Shown here: piece after piece, positions 43,217-54,380 of the stretch
Numbering within the stretch: position 1 is the stretch's first letter
How the letters are laid out: every line of letters starts with the position of its first letter
Assembly: GCA_963718775.1 (NCBI GenBank)
Contig: OY970377.1
Location: forward strand, 62,001-126,000
Source: VRUE01 sp963718775
Lineage (GTDB): Bacteria > Actinomycetota > Thermoleophilia > Solirubrobacterales > 70-9
Direction: 5' to 3'
Length of the DNA: 64,000 nucleotides
The notes under the pieces: generated by a model
Databases searched by the model: none
Seen by the model: only the letters and a program-made list of their open reading frames with translations
Told to the model about the DNA's origin: nothing
Program-made: the position numbers and the translations under genes

Positions 43217-43558
43217 TCAGCGCTCTTCTTCCTCGTCGAGCAGCTGCGAGATCCGCATTCCCTGCTCGACAGTCGGGTCGTAGTGGAAGGTCAGGGTCGG
43301 GGTGCGCTTCATTCGCGTCTCCGCAGCGATCTTCGATTGCAGCACCCCATGAGAGGAGCGCAGTCCCTCCAGCGTCTCCGCCCGCTCCTCGTCGGAGCCG
43401 AGCACGCTGACGTGCACCTTGGCGGCGTGCAAATCTGGGCTGGTCTCAACCGAGGTCACGGTTACGAAGCCAATACGCGGGTCGCTCAGCTCGGCGATGG
43501 CTGCGCCGACCACCTCGCGGAGCACCTCGTTGATGCGGCGCATGCGAGGCGTGGCCAT
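43217..43558 (-). CDS. rbfA: Ribosome-binding factor A
   Basis: 113 residues from ATG at 43558. Typical sequence: RMRRINEVLREVVGAAIAEL, DPRIGFVTVTSVETSPDLHA, VHVSVLGSDEER and an acidic end DEEEER. It helps mature the 5' end of 16S rRNA in the 30S subunit. One base after the infB stop. Confidence 0.93.
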   Translation of the reverse strand: MATPRMRRINEVLREVVGAAIAELSDPRIGFVTVTSVETSPDLHAAKVHVSVLGSDEERAETLEGLRSSHGVLQSKIAAETRMKRTPTLTFHYDPTVEQGMRISQLLDEEEER

Positions 43559-43559
43559 C

Positions 43560-45800
43560 CTAGTCCAGCGTCTGCTCGACCTGCTTTGTCTTGTAGAACT
43601 CGAGCATGTCCCCCTCCTTGACGTCAGCGTAGCCGTCGAGGACGATGCCGCACTCCTGGCCCTCCTCGACTTCCTGCACGTTGTCTTTGAAGCGGCGCAG
43701 GGAGCCGAGTTTGCCATCCCAGATGACCGTGCCTTCGCGGATAAGGCGGACGCTGGCATCGCGGGCAACTTTGCCTTCGGTGACGATGCAGCCGGCGATG
43801 CGGCCCACCTTGGAGGCCTTGAAGGTCTGTTTGACCTCGGCCTCGCCGAGCGTCTCCTCGACCTCGACTGCCTCGAGCAGGCCCTCCATCGCGTTGCGCA
43901 GGTCTTCGGTGATTTTGTAGATCACCGAGTAGGTGCGGACGTCGACGCCCTCGCGCTCGGAAGCGCGGCGCGCATCGGCCAGCGGCCGCACGTTGAAGCC
44001 GATGATGATCGCGTCGGAGGCCGAGGCCAGCATCACGTCGGACTCGTTGATGCCACCGGTCTGCGAGTGGATGATGTTGATGCCCACCTGCTCCTGCGGG
44101 ACCTTGGCGATCTCGTCCTGGAGCGCCTCCAGGGAGCCGGCGACGTCGGACTTGAGGACGATGTTGAGCTCCTTGATGTCGCCCTCCTGGACCCGCGAGA
44201 AGACCTCCTCGAGGCTGACCTTGCGAGCCTGGCGGCGGGCCAGCTGCTCGGTCTTGAGCCGGTTGGCGCGCTCCTGGGCCTCCTGGCGGGCGCGGCGGTC
44301 GTTCTCGACCGCGTGTACGAACTCACCGGCATCGGCGACGCCGTCGAAGCCAAGCGCCTCGACCGGCATGCCCGGCCCGGCGCTCTGTACCCGCTTGCCG
44401 GTGAAGTCGTGCATCGCCCGCACCCGGCCCCACTGTGGCCCGGCGACGAGCGAGTCGCCGACCTTCAGGGTGCCACGCTGGACCAGGATCGTGACCACGG
44501 GGCCGCGGCCGGGATCGAGCTGGGACTCGACCACCGTCCCCGAGGCGGGTGCGTCCGGATTGGCGCCCAGTTCCTCCAGTTCGGTGACCAGCAGGATCAT
44601 CTCGAGCAGCTTGTCGAGGCCTTCGTGGGTCTTCGCCGAGACGTCGACGTAGACCGTCTCGCCGCCCCAGTCCTCGGGGGTCAGCCCGTCGGCGGCCAGC
44701 TCGTTGCGGACGCGGTCGGGCTGGGCGCCCTCCTTGTCGATCTTGTTGACCGCGATCAGGATCGGCACGTCGGCGGCGCGAGCGTGGTCGATCGCCTCTT
44801 TGGTCTGCGGCATCACGCCGTCGTCGGCGGCCACGACCACCACGGCGATGTCGGTGACCTTGGCGCCGCGGGCGCGCATCGCCGTGAAGGCGGCGTGGCC
44901 CGGCGTATCGAGGAAAGTGATCGTCTTGTCGGCGTGGTGGACCTGGTAGGCGCCGATGTGCTGGGTGATGCCACCGGCCTCGCCGGCAGCCACCTCGGTC
45001 TCACGGATCGCGTCGAGCAGCGAGGTCTTGCCGTGGTCGACGTGGCCCATGATCGTCACCACTGGCGGCCGGTCGGCGAGCTCCTCCTCGGCGTCTTCGA
45101 ATTCCGGCGCCTCGGACTCCTCCTCGGCCGCGGTGACGATCTCGAGCTTGCGGTCGTACTCGTCGGCGATCGCGGCGATCGACTCGTCGGTGAGGGTCTG
45201 AGTGAGGGTCGCCATCTCCCCCATCGTCATCAGCTTCTTGATCACCTCGGCGCTGCCCAGCCCAAGCAGCTCAGCGACCTCACGAACCGAGGCGCCGGAG
45301 GGAACCTTGGTCGCCTCGGGCTCTGGAATCTCCATCGGCCCGAGTCGCGGCTCCTCGAGCAGCGGTCTGCGGCGACGCCCTCCGCGCCTACGAGGAGGAC
45401 GCTGCGGCGGCGGTCCACCCATCTGGTCGCGACGGGCGGCCTGAGAATCGATCACGACGCGGCGCTTTTTCCCGCCGGCCCCGTCACCGCCGGCCCCGGG
45501 TTTCGCCGCGGGTCGTACCGGTTTGGAGGATCCCGCCGGCTTTGCAGCGGGCTTTGCAGCGGGTGTCGGCGTCGCTGCTGACTGTGCGGGCGCCGGCGCC
45601 TTGGCGGCGGGCTTGGGCTTGGTCGCCGTGGCGGCGCCCCCGTCGCCCTTCGCAGCTTGGATCGCCTTGAGGGCGTCACCCTCCTCGACGCTGGACGCGG
45701 CCGCTTTGGCCTCGATCCCAGCGCTCTTCAGGGTTGAGAGCAGCTCTTTGCTGCTCAGCCCTTGCGCTTTCGCGATCTCGTGAACCCGTTTTTTTGCCAC
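43560..45800 (-). CDS. infB: Translation initiation factor IF-2
   Basis: 746 residues from GTG at 45800, which overlaps the nusA stop (TAGTG). The N-terminus has an IF2-N domain (RVHEIAKAQGLSSKELLSTL) and a Pro/Ala/Lys-rich linker with a Gly/Arg patch. The G domain shows VTIMGHVDHGKTSLLDAIRE, FLDTPGHAAFTAMRARGA and LIAVNKIDKEGAQP, followed by domains II-IV ending LEFYKTKQVEQTLD. It recruits initiator tRNA. Confidence 0.96.
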   Translation of the reverse strand: MAKKRVHEIAKAQGLSSKELLSTLKSAGIEAKAAASSVEEGDALKAIQAAKGDGGAATATKPKPAAKAPAPAQSAATPTPAAKPAAKPAGSSKPVRPAAKPGAGGDGAGGKKRRVVIDSQAARRDQMGGPPPQRPPRRRGGRRRRPLLEEPRLGPMEIPEPEATKVPSGASVREVAELLGLGSAEVIKKLMTMGEMATLTQTLTDESIAAIADEYDRKLEIVTAAEEESEAPEFEDAEEELADRPPVVTIMGHVDHGKTSLLDAIRETEVAAGEAGGITQHIGAYQVHHADKTITFLDTPGHAAFTAMRARGAKVTDIAVVVVAADDGVMPQTKEAIDHARAADVPILIAVNKIDKEGAQPDRVRNELAADGLTPEDWGGETVYVDVSAKTHEGLDKLLEMILLVTELEELGANPDAPASGTVVESQLDPGRGPVVTILVQRGTLKVGDSLVAGPQWGRVRAMHDFTGKRVQSAGPGMPVEALGFDGVADAGEFVHAVENDRRARQEAQERANRLKTEQLARRQARKVSLEEVFSRVQEGDIKELNIVLKSDVAGSLEALQDEIAKVPQEQVGINIIHSQTGGINESDVMLASASDAIIIGFNVRPLADARRASEREGVDVRTYSVIYKITEDLRNAMEGLLEAVEVEETLGEAEVKQTFKASKVGRIAGCIVTEGKVARDASVRLIREGTVIWDGKLGSLRRFKDNVQEVEEGQECGIVLDGYADVKEGDMLEFYKTKQVEQTLD

Positions 45801-47299
45801 TAGGACTGCTCTGCCTCCTCGGCAACAGGCTCTGTCTCGACCGGGGTCTCGTCCTCGGAGTCATCGACCGGGGCCTCTGGGTCCTCAGCCGGCGCCTCCT
45901 CTGCGGCTTCGGCCTCTGCCGCCGCCTCGTCGAACACCGCCTCCGCCTTGGTGACGATCTCGTCGACCTGGCCCTGATCTGCGTCAGGGTCGGCGAGGAT
46001 CTCGATCTCGGTCTCCGAGACCGGCGCCAGGACCGCAATCTGGTTGGTCTGGAAGCGACTCAGGGCCTGGTGCTGAGGCAGGCCGCAGTAGGTCGATCCC
46101 TCGATCGCCGCGTTCGGGCAGCGGCGCCCGTTCGAGAGCACCGCCATGCAGCGGCCGTCGGACTGCTCTTCGCCCTCGTACTCGACGTCCTGATCCTCCT
46201 GGGAGAACTCGGTCTCGGACTTGATGTCGACCCGCCAGCCGGTCAGGCGGGCAGCGAGACGGGCGTTCTGGCCATCGCGGCCGATCGCCAGCGAGAGCTG
46301 GTCGTCAGGGACGATCACGGTCGCCTGGCGCTCCTCGTCATCGACGATCACCTCGCGCACCCGTGCCGGCGAGAGTGCCTTGGCGACGAAGCGGGCGGGC
46401 TCGTCGTTGTGGGGAATGATGTCGATCTTCTCGCCGCGTAGCTCGGAGACGACCATCCGTACCCGCGAGCCGCGCGGGCCGACGCAGGCGCCAACCGGGT
46501 CGACACCATCAGCGTGGGAGATCACCGCGATCTTCGAGCGGTAGCCCGGCTCACGGGCGACGCCGACGATCTCGACCAGTTTGTCGGCGATCTCGGGGAC
46601 CTCCATTTCGAACAGTTTCTTGATCAGCTCGGAGCTGCGCCGCGAGACGACGATCGCCGGCCCTTTGGTCGAGTCGGAGACGTCGGTGATCACCGCCTTG
46701 ACCCGCATGCCGTGGTCGTAGCGCTCGTTGTAGACCTGCTCGGACTTGGGCAGCAGCGCCTCGACCCGCTCGCGCAGCTGGACCAGCGTGTAGCGCTTGT
46801 CGGACTGCTGGATGATCCCCGTGATCAGCTCGCCGACGCGGTCCTGGTACTCGTCGAACATCATCATCCGTTCCGCCTCGCGGATCCTCTGCAGGATCAC
46901 CTGCTTGGCGGTCTGGGCGGCGATGCGACCGAAGTCTTCCGGCGTGACGTCGCGGGTCTCGATCTGATCCGCGTACGGGGCGATCATCTCCGGGTCCAGC
47001 TCGGGATCCTCGGGCTCGCGCAGCTCGCCCGTCTCGGGATCGATTTCGCGCTCTTCCTCCTCCTGCGCCTCGGCCGCCTCGGCGAGCAGTTTCTCCTCCA
47101 GCTCGGGCGGCAGGATCAGTTCGAAGACGAGGAAGTCACCGGTTTCGTGATCGAGATCGACGCGGGCGTATTTGGCCGCCCCGGGAGTCTTCTTGTAAGC
47201 GGAGAGCAGCGCGTCCTCGAGCGCGTCCATGAGCTTGTCGGCGGAGATTCCCTTCTCCTGCTCGAGTGCCTTGACTGCCTCGACGATCTCCTTGCTCAC
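45800..47299 (-). CDS. nusA: Transcription factor NusA with an extra Cys/His tail
   Basis: 499 residues. The N-terminal RNA polymerase-binding domain, S1 and two KH domains are clear (GMRVKAVITDVSDSTKGPAI, CVGPRGSRVRMVVSELRGEK, IGRDGQNARLAARLTGWRVD). After KH2, residues near 385-415 read CMAVLSNGRRCPNAAIEGST followed by YCGLPQHQ, a C-x9-C-x10-C-x4-H arrangement that could bind zinc, then a 90-residue acidic tail. NusA controls pausing, termination and antitermination. It sits between rimP and infB as usual. Confidence 0.95.
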   Translation of the reverse strand: MSKEIVEAVKALEQEKGISADKLMDALEDALLSAYKKTPGAAKYARVDLDHETGDFLVFELILPPELEEKLLAEAAEAQEEEEREIDPETGELREPEDPELDPEMIAPYADQIETRDVTPEDFGRIAAQTAKQVILQRIREAERMMMFDEYQDRVGELITGIIQQSDKRYTLVQLRERVEALLPKSEQVYNERYDHGMRVKAVITDVSDSTKGPAIVVSRRSSELIKKLFEMEVPEIADKLVEIVGVAREPGYRSKIAVISHADGVDPVGACVGPRGSRVRMVVSELRGEKIDIIPHNDEPARFVAKALSPARVREVIVDDEERQATVIVPDDQLSLAIGRDGQNARLAARLTGWRVDIKSETEFSQEDQDVEYEGEEQSDGRCMAVLSNGRRCPNAAIEGSTYCGLPQHQALSRFQTNQIAVLAPVSETEIEILADPDADQGQVDEIVTKAEAVFDEAAAEAEAAEEAPAEDPEAPVDDSEDETPVETEPVAEEAEQS

Positions 47300-47535
47300 T
47301 GGGGCTCCTTGTGATTGCTGTACTTGGGACCGGGCGAGGACACCTCCAGCGAGTACTCAGCCCGCAGATGGTTGAGGTGCTTGGTGACCTTTTCGCAAAG
47401 CGCGAGGTCGACGCCGCTTGGGTGATCGATGAAGAGGCGCAGCGATTCCTTGCCAGGCTGCTCTAGCGCGACAAGATCGAGCCCGGAGTCGAGCTCGCGA
47501 AGCTGTTGCTGGATGTCATTTTGGAGGTCTTGCAT
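47296..47535 (-). CDS. rimP: Ribosome maturation factor RimP, N-terminal domain only
   Basis: 79 residues from ATG at 47535. It has the N-terminal RimP domain (LRELDSGLDLVALEQPGKES, LRLFIDHPSGVDLALCEKVT, YSLEVSSPG) but then ends KYSNHKEPQ, losing the C-terminal SH3-like domain; full RimP is about 150 residues. The stop overlaps nusA as ATGA. Position before nusA supports the assignment despite the truncation. Confidence 0.8.
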   Translation of the reverse strand: MQDLQNDIQQQLRELDSGLDLVALEQPGKESLRLFIDHPSGVDLALCEKVTKHLNHLRAEYSLEVSSPGPKYSNHKEPQ

Positions 47536-47548
47536 TGGCTGAAGCCGC

Positions 47549-47575
47549 AAAAAAAGTGGGCCAGGCCCACTTCGG
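47549..47575 (-). terminator. Intrinsic terminator or attenuator just upstream of rimP
   Basis: On the minus strand AAGTGGG-CCTGG-CCCACTT is followed by TTTTT and GCGG, the classical hairpin plus T run. Only about 14 bases separate the T run from the rimP ATG, too few for a promoter, so transcripts of rimP-nusA-infB must pass through it. It could end coaBC transcription partially and attenuate the downstream operon. Confidence 0.8.
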
Positions 47576-47727
47576 GTACAACGGTGAGACGTAAAGCTTG
47601 AGGCGAGTATAGCTCGGCTAGGCAAGCGGTCTTGGCCGGCGGGTCCTGTCGCTGCAGGGGACCCACCGCCCCCTGCGGTAGCTAAAGCTTCCTCGGGGGC
47701 GGTCCCCCCTACAGCGCCACCCGCCGG

Positions 47728-48972
47728 TCAACCGGGTTGGCTAGCCGTCCTGCTCCGAAGCTGGTCGACTCTCGCGAGGATCGCGTCCGCGATGGTGTCC
47801 TTTGAAGCTTGTGGCACCTGCTCTTGACTGGTGGAGTCGATCAGGGTTATGGCGTTTTCTTGGCTCTCGAAGCCGATCTCTGGGTTCGAGATGTCGTTGA
47901 GGACGATTAGGTCGGCGTTCTTGCGGGACAGCTTTTCCCTGGCGCGATCGATGTTCTCGCCGGCTTCGGCGGCGAAGGCGACGATCGTTTGGTGGTCTGC
48001 CCGCTTGGCGGTGAGACTGGCGAGGATGTCTTCGGTCGGCTCCAGGTGGAGATCTAGGGAGGCATCGCGGGTCAGCTTGCCGGCGGCCGGGTCAGCGGCG
48101 CGGAAGTCGGCTGGGGCTGCTGCCATGAGCAGGACGTGGGCGGCGGGGAACTCGGCTGCGCAGGCGGTGGCCAGCTGCTCGCCGGTCTCGACGTCGATGC
48201 GGTGGACGCCGGCCGGCGCCGGTAGGGCGACGTTGGCGGCGATCAGGGTCACCTCGGCGCCGCGGCGTGCTGCCGCAGCGGCCAGGGCGATACCCATGCG
48301 GCCGCTGGAGCGGTTGCCGAGGAAGCGGACGGAGTCGATCGGCTCGCGGGTTCCGCCGGCCGTGACGAGAACGCGCAGGCCGTCCCAGGGGCGCTCGCCG
48401 GTTGGAAGCTCGGCTTCGATTCGCGCCAGCAGGTTGGCCGGGTCGGGAAGGCGGCCCTTGCCGTGCTCCCCGCGCGAGGCGAGGGCGCCCTCGTCGGGAT
48501 CGATCACGGTGACGCCGCGCTCGCGCAGGGTCGCCAGGTTGGCTTGCGTCGCCGGGTCGGCGTACATCTTGTCGTTCATCGCCGGCGCGACCAGGCGGGG
48601 CGCCGTGCAGGCGAGAAACGAGGTTGTGACCATCGAATCGGCGATTCCAGTGGCAAGCTTTGCCACGGTGTTCGCCGAGGCCGGCGCGACGACGTAGGCG
48701 TCGCAGTTGGCGGCGAGCTCGAGGTGGCCGATCGGATCGTGCTCGGGGGCCGCGTCAGCGGGAAAGGCGCCGCGCAACGGGTCGCGCTCGAACTCGGAAG
48801 TCAGCACAGGCGCGCCGACGATCCCCTCAAAAGAGGCGGCGCCGACGAAGCGGGTTGCCCCCTCGGTCATCAGGACGCGGACGCCGTGCCCGGCCAGCGT
48901 CGCCAAGCGCGCCAGCTCAAGCGCCTTGTAGGCAGCGATCCCTCCGCTTACGCCGAGCAGGATTCTGGCCAT
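47728..48972 (-). CDS. coaBC: Bifunctional phosphopantothenoylcysteine decarboxylase / synthetase
   Basis: 414 residues. The CoaC flavoprotein half has ILLGVSGGIAAYKALELARL, VVAPASANTVAKLATGIAD and the PAMN loop in VAPAMNDKMY. The CoaB half has VLVTAGGTREPIDSVRFLGN, SSGRMGIALA, and AAPADFRAADPAAGKL. It makes 4'-phosphopantetheine from phosphopantothenate and cysteine in CoA synthesis. The order gmk-rpoZ-coaBC is the standard one. Confidence 0.93.
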   Translation of the reverse strand: MARILLGVSGGIAAYKALELARLATLAGHGVRVLMTEGATRFVGAASFEGIVGAPVLTSEFERDPLRGAFPADAAPEHDPIGHLELAANCDAYVVAPASANTVAKLATGIADSMVTTSFLACTAPRLVAPAMNDKMYADPATQANLATLRERGVTVIDPDEGALASRGEHGKGRLPDPANLLARIEAELPTGERPWDGLRVLVTAGGTREPIDSVRFLGNRSSGRMGIALAAAAARRGAEVTLIAANVALPAPAGVHRIDVETGEQLATACAAEFPAAHVLLMAAAPADFRAADPAAGKLTRDASLDLHLEPTEDILASLTAKRADHQTIVAFAAEAGENIDRAREKLSRKNADLIVLNDISNPEIGFESQENAITLIDSTSQEQVPQASKDTIADAILARVDQLRSRTASQPG

Positions 48973-49007
48973 GGCTCCTCTTGATCCGGCCGTGCCGGTG
49001 GCGCGAC

Positions 49008-49241
49008 CTAGGTGCGGTACTCGTATTTGAGCTTGCCCTCGGCGACCTCTTCGAGTGCGATCGAGAGGTAGTTCCTGTCGCCGGGGATATCCACCATCGG
49101 CGGCGGGTACTCGCCAAAGCTGCCCTCGCCGAGGCTGTGGAAGTAGCTGTTTATCTGCCTTGCCCGCTTAGCGGCGACAACAACCGCTGCATAGTGGGAG
49201 TCAGTGTGGTCCAGAAGCTTGTCTACGCGTGGTTTGATCAT
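49008..49241 (-). CDS. rpoZ: RNA polymerase omega subunit
   Basis: 77 residues, starting MIKPRVDKLLDHTDSHYAAV and continuing VVAAKRARQINSYFH, the conserved omega core. The C-terminal part (SIALEEVAEGKLKYEY) is also typical. It promotes assembly of the core enzyme. The ATG overlaps the gmk stop (ATGA). Confidence 0.92.
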   Translation of the reverse strand: MIKPRVDKLLDHTDSHYAAVVVAAKRARQINSYFHSLGEGSFGEYPPPMVDIPGDRNYLSIALEEVAEGKLKYEYRT

Positions 49242-49815
49242 TCGGCTGCGGAGTCTAGAGGTATCCCGAGCTCGGCGCGCACGATCCCCTCCAGCTCGTC
49301 GGCGGCACGGTCGAGCTCGTCGTTGACAACGAGGTGAGCGAACTCGTCCTGGGCAGCTAGCTCTTGCTCTGCCACCTCGAGCCGAGCGTCGATCGCCTCC
49401 GGGCTGTCGGTGCCCCGCGATTCGAGTCGCCGGCGCAGCGAGGTCGGATCGGGCGGGGCGATGAAGACCGGACCGACTCGCGCATCGCGGCTCGAACCTG
49501 GCGGGCGCCCTGGACCTCAATCTCGAGCACCACCGAGTGGCCCTCGTCGAGGCGCTGTCTGACCTCGGATCGCAGCGTCCCGTAGCGGTTGCCGCTGTAG
49601 GTGGCGAACTCGAGGAAGTCTTCGGCCTTGATCCGCTGGTCGAACTCCTCGGTGGTGAGGAAGTGGTAATCCCGCCCGTCCTTCTCGCCCTGGCGCGGCT
49701 CACGAGTGGTCGCCGAGATCGAGAGCTCGAGGCCGGGAACGCGCTTGAGCAGAGTCGAGATCAGCGTGCCCTTACCGACCCCGGAGGGACCTGTGATGAC
49801 GAAGACCTTGGCCAT
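49238..49815 (-). CDS. gmk: Guanylate kinase (one frameshift)
   Basis: Begins MAKVFVITGPSGVGKGTLIS (P-loop) and has SISATTREPRQGEKDGRDYH, FLEFATYSGNRYGTLRSEV and VVLEIEVQGARQV, the GMP-binding and lid regions. Near 49465 one base appears missing; in the other frame it continues VFIAPPDPTSLRRRLESRG and ends LDSAAE with a stop overlapping rpoZ. Corrected length is 192 residues. It phosphorylates GMP and dGMP. Confidence 0.92.
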
Positions 49816-49837
49816 GCGGCCGCGAATACTGACCGAG

Positions 49838-50170
49838 CTATCGGCGGAGCTGTGAGACGAGCTCTGTGCGCTGTCGCTCGGAGAGTCCGCCGATCGTCTT
49901 CGACGGGGAGATCCGGCACTGGTTGAGAATCCTGTTGGTCTTCACCCGGCCGTACTTGGGTACCGCCAGAAGCATGTCGAAGACCTTGGCGGTCAGGACG
50001 TAGTCGGGCGGGTCGAGAAGCAAGGTGTGAATGTTGGCCTTGCCCGCTTTGAGGTCCTTCTTCAGCTTCGCCCGCGCGGTGCGAATGTCGTTGGCTCGTT
50101 TGAGCGCATCCATCCGCTGGTCCAATGATCTCTCGGGCGCAGCAGCGGAAGTCTTGACTGGGGCAGGCAT
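49838..50170 (-). CDS. mihF: Integration host factor, actinobacterial type
   Basis: ATG at 50170 gives 110 residues. The core ERSLDQRMDALKRANDIRTA, RAKLKKDLKAG, and a helix-two-turn-helix region (MLLAVPKYGRVKTNRILNQC, SPSKTIGGLSERQRTELVS) match mIHF. It bends DNA and shapes the nucleoid. It lies directly upstream of gmk, as in mycobacteria and Streptomyces. A good promoter lies just before the ATG. Confidence 0.9.
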   Translation of the reverse strand: MPAPVKTSAAAPERSLDQRMDALKRANDIRTARAKLKKDLKAGKANIHTLLLDPPDYVLTAKVFDMLLAVPKYGRVKTNRILNQCRISPSKTIGGLSERQRTELVSQLRR

Positions 50171-50180
50171 GTGGGCGGCG

Positions 50181-50208
50181 AGTATAGCCGCGGGTAGCGA
50201 GCGTGCAA
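50181..50208 (-). promoter_or_regulatory. Candidate promoter of mihF
   Basis: On the minus strand TTGCAC (50208-50203), 16 bases, then TATACT (50186-50181). The start codon at 50170 lies only 10 bases beyond the -10 box, so the mRNA would be leaderless or have a few bases of leader. Supported by match and position only. Confidence 0.55.
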
Positions 50209-50242
50209 GGCCATAGAGGCCATTTACGCCGAAATTCACCTT

Positions 50243-50259
50243 AACCTCGAGTCGAGGTT
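50243..50259. promoter_or_regulatory. Palindrome AACCTCGA-G-TCGAGGTT upstream of the mihF promoter
   Basis: A perfect 8-base dyad around one central base, about 35 bases upstream of the -35 box. It could be an operator or upstream activator site. It may equally belong to the 3' region of the damaged pyrD remnant. Confidence 0.35.
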
Positions 50260-50288
50260 TAGCTATGCCGCTCCAGCGAAGCGCCACT

Positions 50289-51272
50289 TCAAGACGCCTC
50301 GAACGCTCCGGCAATCTCGCTCGCAATCCGCCGACCGGCCTGCGGGTCCCTGAAGTTCTCGGTTCCCACGGCCACCAGGGTCACCCAGATTCGCTGCGGC
50401 TGGTTGCCGATCCTGGCCTCTGGGGTGATCGTCTTCGAGACGAATGCGGAAACGGGAAGCGCTCCAAGAGCGCGTCGCCGTAGACGCGCTGGGCGGCGAT
50501 CGCGTCGAAGGTGCCCGAGGCGTTGATCATCGGGGACTCCATCGCCAGCTCGCAGGCAACGCCGGCAGCCAGGCACATCGATCCCACCGCGTCCAGCATC
50601 GGCGGCGGGCCGCAGGCGTAGACGGCGGCACTCGACGCGTCGTCTCCGGCAAGCATCGCGGCAAGCAGGTCGGTCACGTAGCCATGGTGGCCGGCGTGAC
50701 CATCATCGCTGGCGAGGCGCACCTCGCAGCAGGAGAAGAGCTCGTCCAGGCCACCCGAGTGGCCCGCATCGCGGAAGCCGAGCAGGACGCGGGTGGGGAT
50801 GTTCCTGGCCGCAAACGTACGGCGCAGCAGGGCGAGCGGCGCGATCCCGATGCCACCGCCGACGAGGATCGCGCCCGCCGGCACTCAGAGCGAACTGCAT
50901 CAACTTCTCCACCTGCTGGATAGAAAAGTTGATGCAGTTCGCGGGGGGTGGAGAAGGAGTTGCCGAGGGGGCCGTTGATCCAGACGCTCTCCTCCTCCGC
51001 CAGCTCGCGGAGGCGGTCGGTGCTGGGGCCGATGCCCTCGACGAGGAAGTCGAGGCGCACCCCGCCCGCGGCCGGAGCGGTTTTGGCTACGGAGAGGGCG
51101 CGGGGCAGGAAGGGGCGCTGGGAGCGTTGCTCCCAGTGATCCTCTGTGGCCAACATGTAGAACTGGCCTGGCTGGGGCTCGGGGCCCTCCTTGTCGAGCA
51201 GCGAGAAGAGGCGGTAGCCCCCGGAGGCACGGTTCTCGGTGACCTCGCAGAGGCGGCGCCCGAAGGGGGCGG

Positions 51273-51276
<4 letters not shown>
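50289..51276 (-). pseudogene. Chimeric remnant of pyrK and pyrD (dihydroorotate dehydrogenase B subunits)
   Basis: ATG at 51276, overlapping the carB stop. The start is PyrK-like (FAD and NAD domains: RPFLPRALSVAKTA, then LVGGGIGIAPLALLRR and VYACGPPPMLDAVG). After LAMESP, where the 2Fe-2S cysteines should come, the sequence switches to PyrD: INASGTFDAIAAQRVYGDAL, SAFVSKTITPEARIGNQPQR, and then at about 50380 jumps to the PyrD C-terminus (VAVGTENFRDPQAGRRIASE). About 230 residues of PyrD and the PyrK iron-sulfur domain are missing. A 53-base foldback (50890-50942) and a frameshift near 50450 add to the damage. Confidence 0.75.
50890..50942. repeat. Inverted repeat inside pyrK
   Basis: Exact 17-base arms GCGAACTGCATCAACTT (50890-50906) and its complement (50926-50942) around a 19-base loop. 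It interrupts pyrK between the segments GPLGNSFSTPREL and AGAILVGGGIGI, where homologues have only a few residues. The AACTT/AAGTT inner ends recall the family B foldbacks. Confidence 0.7.

Positions 51277-54372
<3,096 letters not shown>

Positions 54373-54380
<8 letters not shown>

Noticed and set aside
43419..45581. Plus-strand open frame of 720 codons opposite infB
   Set aside because: Pure antisense of infB; no motif or ribosome-binding site.
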